From an uncultured Lachnospiraceae bacterium (GTDB lineage Bacteria > Bacillota > Clostridia > Lachnospirales > Lachnospiraceae), in the NCBI GenBank assembly GCA_900554925.1, contig USJG01000114.1, positions 1 through 7,414 on the forward strand: DNA of 7,414 nucleotides. The letters are read 5' to 3'. Both the position numbers and the translations under genes were made by a program. This document shows positions 5,292 to 7,414 of this stretch, piece by piece. The first letter of the stretch is position 1. Each line of letters begins with the position of its first letter. The notes under the pieces are model-generated. The model was not told where the DNA came from. It did not search any database and was given only the letters and a program-made list of their open reading frames with translations.

Positions 5292-6170
5292 AGATTCAGG
5301 GTCCATTATTTTGGTGAGTCTGGCCGCAATTTCAGGGTCCATCACACCCAAAATCTTCCCTCTGCTGTCCGCTTCCATTACACCCAGTATTCGGGCTGCC
5401 AGCTCCAGATTGTCTGTCATTGCCTCAAAAATAGCCGCTGCCTCTTTGGGCTTCATCTCTGAATATGCTCTGGCATAGTTTTCAATTTCACTGCTTTCTT
5501 CAAGCTGAGTCACTACCTGCTTATATAGATACTCTGCTGTGGCAGGGTCCATCTCCTCATAGTATTTTCTGTATTCTTCTATTCCGGGCCCCTTCTCAGC
5601 ATAGACAACTTCCTCATAAAACTCCGTCTTGATCCTCTGGAAATCTACCTGGCTGTCCTCAAAGGTCTTAAGACGCTCTACTTCCGCCTGCAATTGCGCC
5701 ACCTCGTCCGAGCTGTCTGACTGTGCGGACTGGGCGCGCTCCAGCTCCAATTCCAGTTCCTTGATATAGTCTACCGCTTCACGGAGATTCGTATAGCCGC
5801 CATAAGCCTCGCTTTCGCCATCCTCCACTGCCACTTCCGTGTTGGCTGGAAGGATCAGATTAAGAACCGGCACGTCTTTAAGCACCGGCGTCAGCACATT
5901 GCTCCCAAAGCCGCCAAAATCAAGCTTTACTACCAGGCACAAAATAGCGATCCAGATAAGGACGATCACAAAAGTAACTGCAAATACTGATCCGCTGCCT
6001 GACTCCTCCTCCTCGGAAAGGTCTGCCTCCATGCTGGCGATCTCCCTGGCCCTTGCTCTGGCAGCCTTACGCTGCTGCTTCTGTTCATTTTTCAGTTGTT
6101 TCCTTTCTTCCTTCAGACGCTTTTTTTCCAGTTTGGCGTCCTGAAGCTCTAATGCATCATCCATCGGCAT
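5289..6170 (-). CDS. MotE/YlxF-like membrane protein with MgtE_N-type C-terminal domain
   Basis: The product is a 293-residue single-pass membrane protein. Residues 9-45 are very rich in Lys, Arg, Glu and Gln and likely helical. A hydrophobic segment at about 61-82 (VFAVTFVIVLIWIAILCLVV) follows. By the positive-inside rule the N-terminus is cytoplasmic and the rest outside. Residues 126-170 form a predicted coiled coil (YIKELELELERAQ, VAQLQAEVERLK). The C-terminus (about 198-291) carries repeated helical motifs, EEMDPATAEYLYK, SEMKPKEAAAIFEAM, ARILGVMEADSRGKILGVMD and PEIAARLTKIM, like the MgtE N-terminal and MotE families. The location between fliJ and fliK equals that of ylxF in B. subtilis. 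In alphaproteobacteria MotE is a chaperone of the motility protein MotC. Whether this homologue does anything similar is not known. The start at 6170 has only a weak binding site (GTGGAA), 19 bases after fliJ, and a second ATG lies two codons on. Confidence 0.85.
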   Translation of the reverse strand: MPMDDALELQDAKLEKKRLKEERKQLKNEQKQQRKAARARAREIASMEADLSEEEESGSGSVFAVTFVIVLIWIAILCLVVKLDFGGFGSNVLTPVLKDVPVLNLILPANTEVAVEDGESEAYGGYTNLREAVDYIKELELELERAQSAQSDSSDEVAQLQAEVERLKTFEDSQVDFQRIKTEFYEEVVYAEKGPGIEEYRKYYEEMDPATAEYLYKQVVTQLEESSEIENYARAYSEMKPKEAAAIFEAMTDNLELAARILGVMEADSRGKILGVMDPEIAARLTKIMDPES

Positions 6171-6189
6171 AATTTAATTCCACACTTTC

Positions 6190-6630
6190 TCACTTTCGTC
6201 CATGGGTATAGCTGGTAAGCTCATCCACTTCCTTGGCTTCTCTTGCATTTTCCTCCCGCACGAACTCATCAAAGGCTTTTTCCTTTAGTTTCTCCTGGGT
6301 CTTACTCTCCTGCATGGCAGTCTGCAGCTTCCTCCTGGCCGCCTCAAACTGCTCTTCGGCGCGCTTTAGCTGAATTTTTTGAAGAGTGATAAACTCCTCC
6401 ATTGCGGCGATGTCCTCCCGGTTTTCCATGATTTCCATCACCTTCAGATTATCTTTTCTGAGTTCTCTGCCCTTTTCCTCATAAGCTTCCTTCCTCTGCA
6501 TCAGGGTCTGCAGCTTTTCTTCCTCCTCATTAAGACGCATCCTGGCAGCGGCAAATTCCATCCTGGCCTGCTCTTCCATCTTCTCTTTAATATCCAGAAT
6601 GCTCTGCATCCGGTATATAAATTTTGCCAT
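6190..6630 (-). CDS. fliJ: Flagellar export chaperone/stalk protein FliJ
   Basis: FliJ is a soluble antiparallel coiled-coil protein that inserts into the FliI hexamer like the gamma subunit of F1-ATPase, links it to FlhA and helps recycle export chaperones. The 146-residue product has the family length and opens with the typical MAKFIYRMQSILDIKEKMEE. The rest is almost continuous charged heptad-rich helix, with Glu, Lys, Arg, Gln and Met abundant, no membrane segment and no cysteine. Sequence identity in FliJ is generally low, so the call rests on coiled-coil build, length and position directly after fliI (3-base gap). The ATG at 6630 follows GAAGGAG at 6648-6642, with a rather long 11-base spacer inside the fliI 3' end, so translation is likely coupled to fliI. 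Confidence 0.92.
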   Translation of the reverse strand: MAKFIYRMQSILDIKEKMEEQARMEFAAARMRLNEEEEKLQTLMQRKEAYEEKGRELRKDNLKVMEIMENREDIAAMEEFITLQKIQLKRAEEQFEAARRKLQTAMQESKTQEKLKEKAFDEFVREENAREAKEVDELTSYTHGRK

Positions 6631-6633
6631 TGA

Positions 6634-7414
6634 TTATTCTGCTCCTTCGGCAAAAATCTCTTTCATCAGCTCCACCGAATCTTCGAAAGAATATTTATCA
6701 TTTACGTCCTGCATAAGGAACCTGTTTACCTCTTCTATCTTCTCTATTGCATAGTCGATTCCCGGATTGCTTCCTGATTTGTAGGCTCCGATATTAATTA
6801 AATCCTCCGCTTCATTGTAGGTGGCAAGTACATTTTTCAGCTTGCCGGCACAGCTTTTATGGTCTTTTTCTGCAATCTGGCTCATACATCTGGAAATGCT
6901 CTGCAAAACGTCGATCGCCGGATAATGATTCTTGTGGGCCAGCTTTCTGTTTAACATGATATGCCCGTCTAAAATACTCCGGGCAGTATCCGTAATCGGT
7001 TCATTAAAATCGTCGCCATCTACCAGCACCGTATAAAGACCTGTAATAGACCCCTTATCCGACCGGCCCGCCCGTTCTAAAAGCTTGGGCATTTCCGAGT
7101 AAACACTGGGCGGATAGCCTCTTGAAACAGGAGGTTCTCCGCTGGCTAAGCCTATTTCTCTCTGGGCCATTGAAAAACGGGTAAGAGAATCCATCATTAG
7201 CAGCACGTCTTTTCCCTGATCCCGGAAATACTCGGCAATGGCTGTAGCTGTCTGGGCTGCTTTTTTGCGTTCCAGCGCCGGTTTGTCGGAGGTTGCCACC
7301 ACTACCACCGAGCGTTTCATCCCCTCAGGGCCCAAATCTCTTTCTATAAACTCGCGAACCTCCCTGCCCCGTTCACCGATCAGGGCAATCACGTTAATAT
7401 CTGCTTTTGTATTT
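6634..7414 (-). CDS. fliI: Flagellum-specific export ATPase FliI (C-terminal part, start outside window)
   Basis: FliI is the F1-beta-like hexameric ATPase of flagellar type III export. About 259 codons are present and the frame is open to the right edge, where NTKADINVIALIGERGREVR continues the FliI reading upstream of the GTG at 7392 (a valine, not the start). A full FliI has about 440 residues, so roughly 180 N-terminal residues including the Walker A loop lie outside. Visible signatures are GERGREV with the catalytic glutamate, Walker B in DVLLMMDSLTRFSMAQREIG, the export-ATPase signature PPVSRGYPPSVYSEMPKLLE, LVDGDDFNEPITDTARSILD, and the arginine-finger region AIDVLQSISR. The C-terminus ends in the usual helical domain (YSFEDSVELMKEIFAEGAE). 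Type III secretion ATPases of injectisomes are similar, but the flagellar neighbours settle the assignment. fliJ follows after 3 bases. Confidence 0.97.
   Translation of the reverse strand, partial: NTKADINVIALIGERGREVREFIERDLGPEGMKRSVVVVATSDKPALERKKAAQTATAIAEYFRDQGKDVLLMMDSLTRFSMAQREIGLASGEPPVSRGYPPSVYSEMPKLLERAGRSDKGSITGLYTVLVDGDDFNEPITDTARSILDGHIMLNRKLAHKNHYPAIDVLQSISRCMSQIAEKDHKSCAGKLKNVLATYNEAEDLINIGAYKSGSNPGIDYAIEKIEEVNRFLMQDVNDKYSFEDSVELMKEIFAEGAE

Noticed and set aside
4334..5317. Two long plus-strand open frames (4334-4777 and 4778-5317) opposite fliK
   Set aside because: They are antisense to a clear FliK. Their translations are Cys/Phe/Ser/Leu-rich shadow sequence with no recognisable domain and no convincing binding site.
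7390..7392. GTG at 7392 as a start of fliI
   Set aside because: The frame stays open upstream and reads NTKADIN, which is conserved FliI sequence. The codon is an internal valine and the gene is cut by the window edge.
1..7414. Mobile elements, CRISPR arrays, tRNA/rRNA genes, defence genes or a novel non-flagellar system
   Set aside because: All strand-consistent coding frames are flagellar and closely spaced. I saw no transposase, regular repeat array, cloverleaf or integration scar.

Overview
The window is one block of a flagellar and motility operon. Every gene is on the minus strand, so transcription runs from the right edge (7414) to the left edge (1). The likely source is a Gram-positive clostridium, probably a Lachnospiraceae-type member of Clostridia. 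Three things point there: the gene order fliI-fliJ-motE-like-fliK-flgD-(hypothetical)-flgE-flbD-motA-motB, the strong AAGGAGG-type ribosome binding sites, and moderate base composition. I infer the taxon from gene order and protein style, not from a marker gene.

In order of transcription: 7414-6634 is the 3' part of fliI (export ATPase). 6630-6190 is fliJ (ATPase stalk and chaperone). 6170-5289 is a one-pass membrane protein with an MgtE_N/MotE-like C-terminus, in the place of Bacillus ylxF. 5206-3794 is fliK (hook-length control). 3760-3038 is flgD (hook cap) with an unusual extra C-terminal domain. 2989-2591 is a conserved flagellar operon protein of unknown function. 2515-1133 is flgE (hook). 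1013-828 is flbD/swrD. 807-4 is motA with a GTG start. The ATG of the next gene, almost certainly motB, overlaps the motA stop at 4-2.

The genes form a functional series. FliI and FliJ energise type III export. FliK measures the hook, FlgD caps it and FlgE builds it. SwrD/FlbD and MotA (with MotB) then supply and tune torque. Gaps between genes run from 3 to 119 bases and no stretch over 300 bases lacks a gene. Several gaps hold small hairpins just upstream of the next ribosome binding site. The fliK leader also holds a good match to a sigma-28 (SigD) -10 element, which may be an internal promoter.

I see no tRNA, rRNA, mobile element, CRISPR array, integration scar or broken gene. Plus-strand open frames are antisense shadows of the flagellar genes. 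This is a mostly ordinary chromosomal region. The points most worth a second look are the FlgD fusion domain, the uncharacterised protein between flgD and flgE, the MotE-like protein and the putative SigD promoter.
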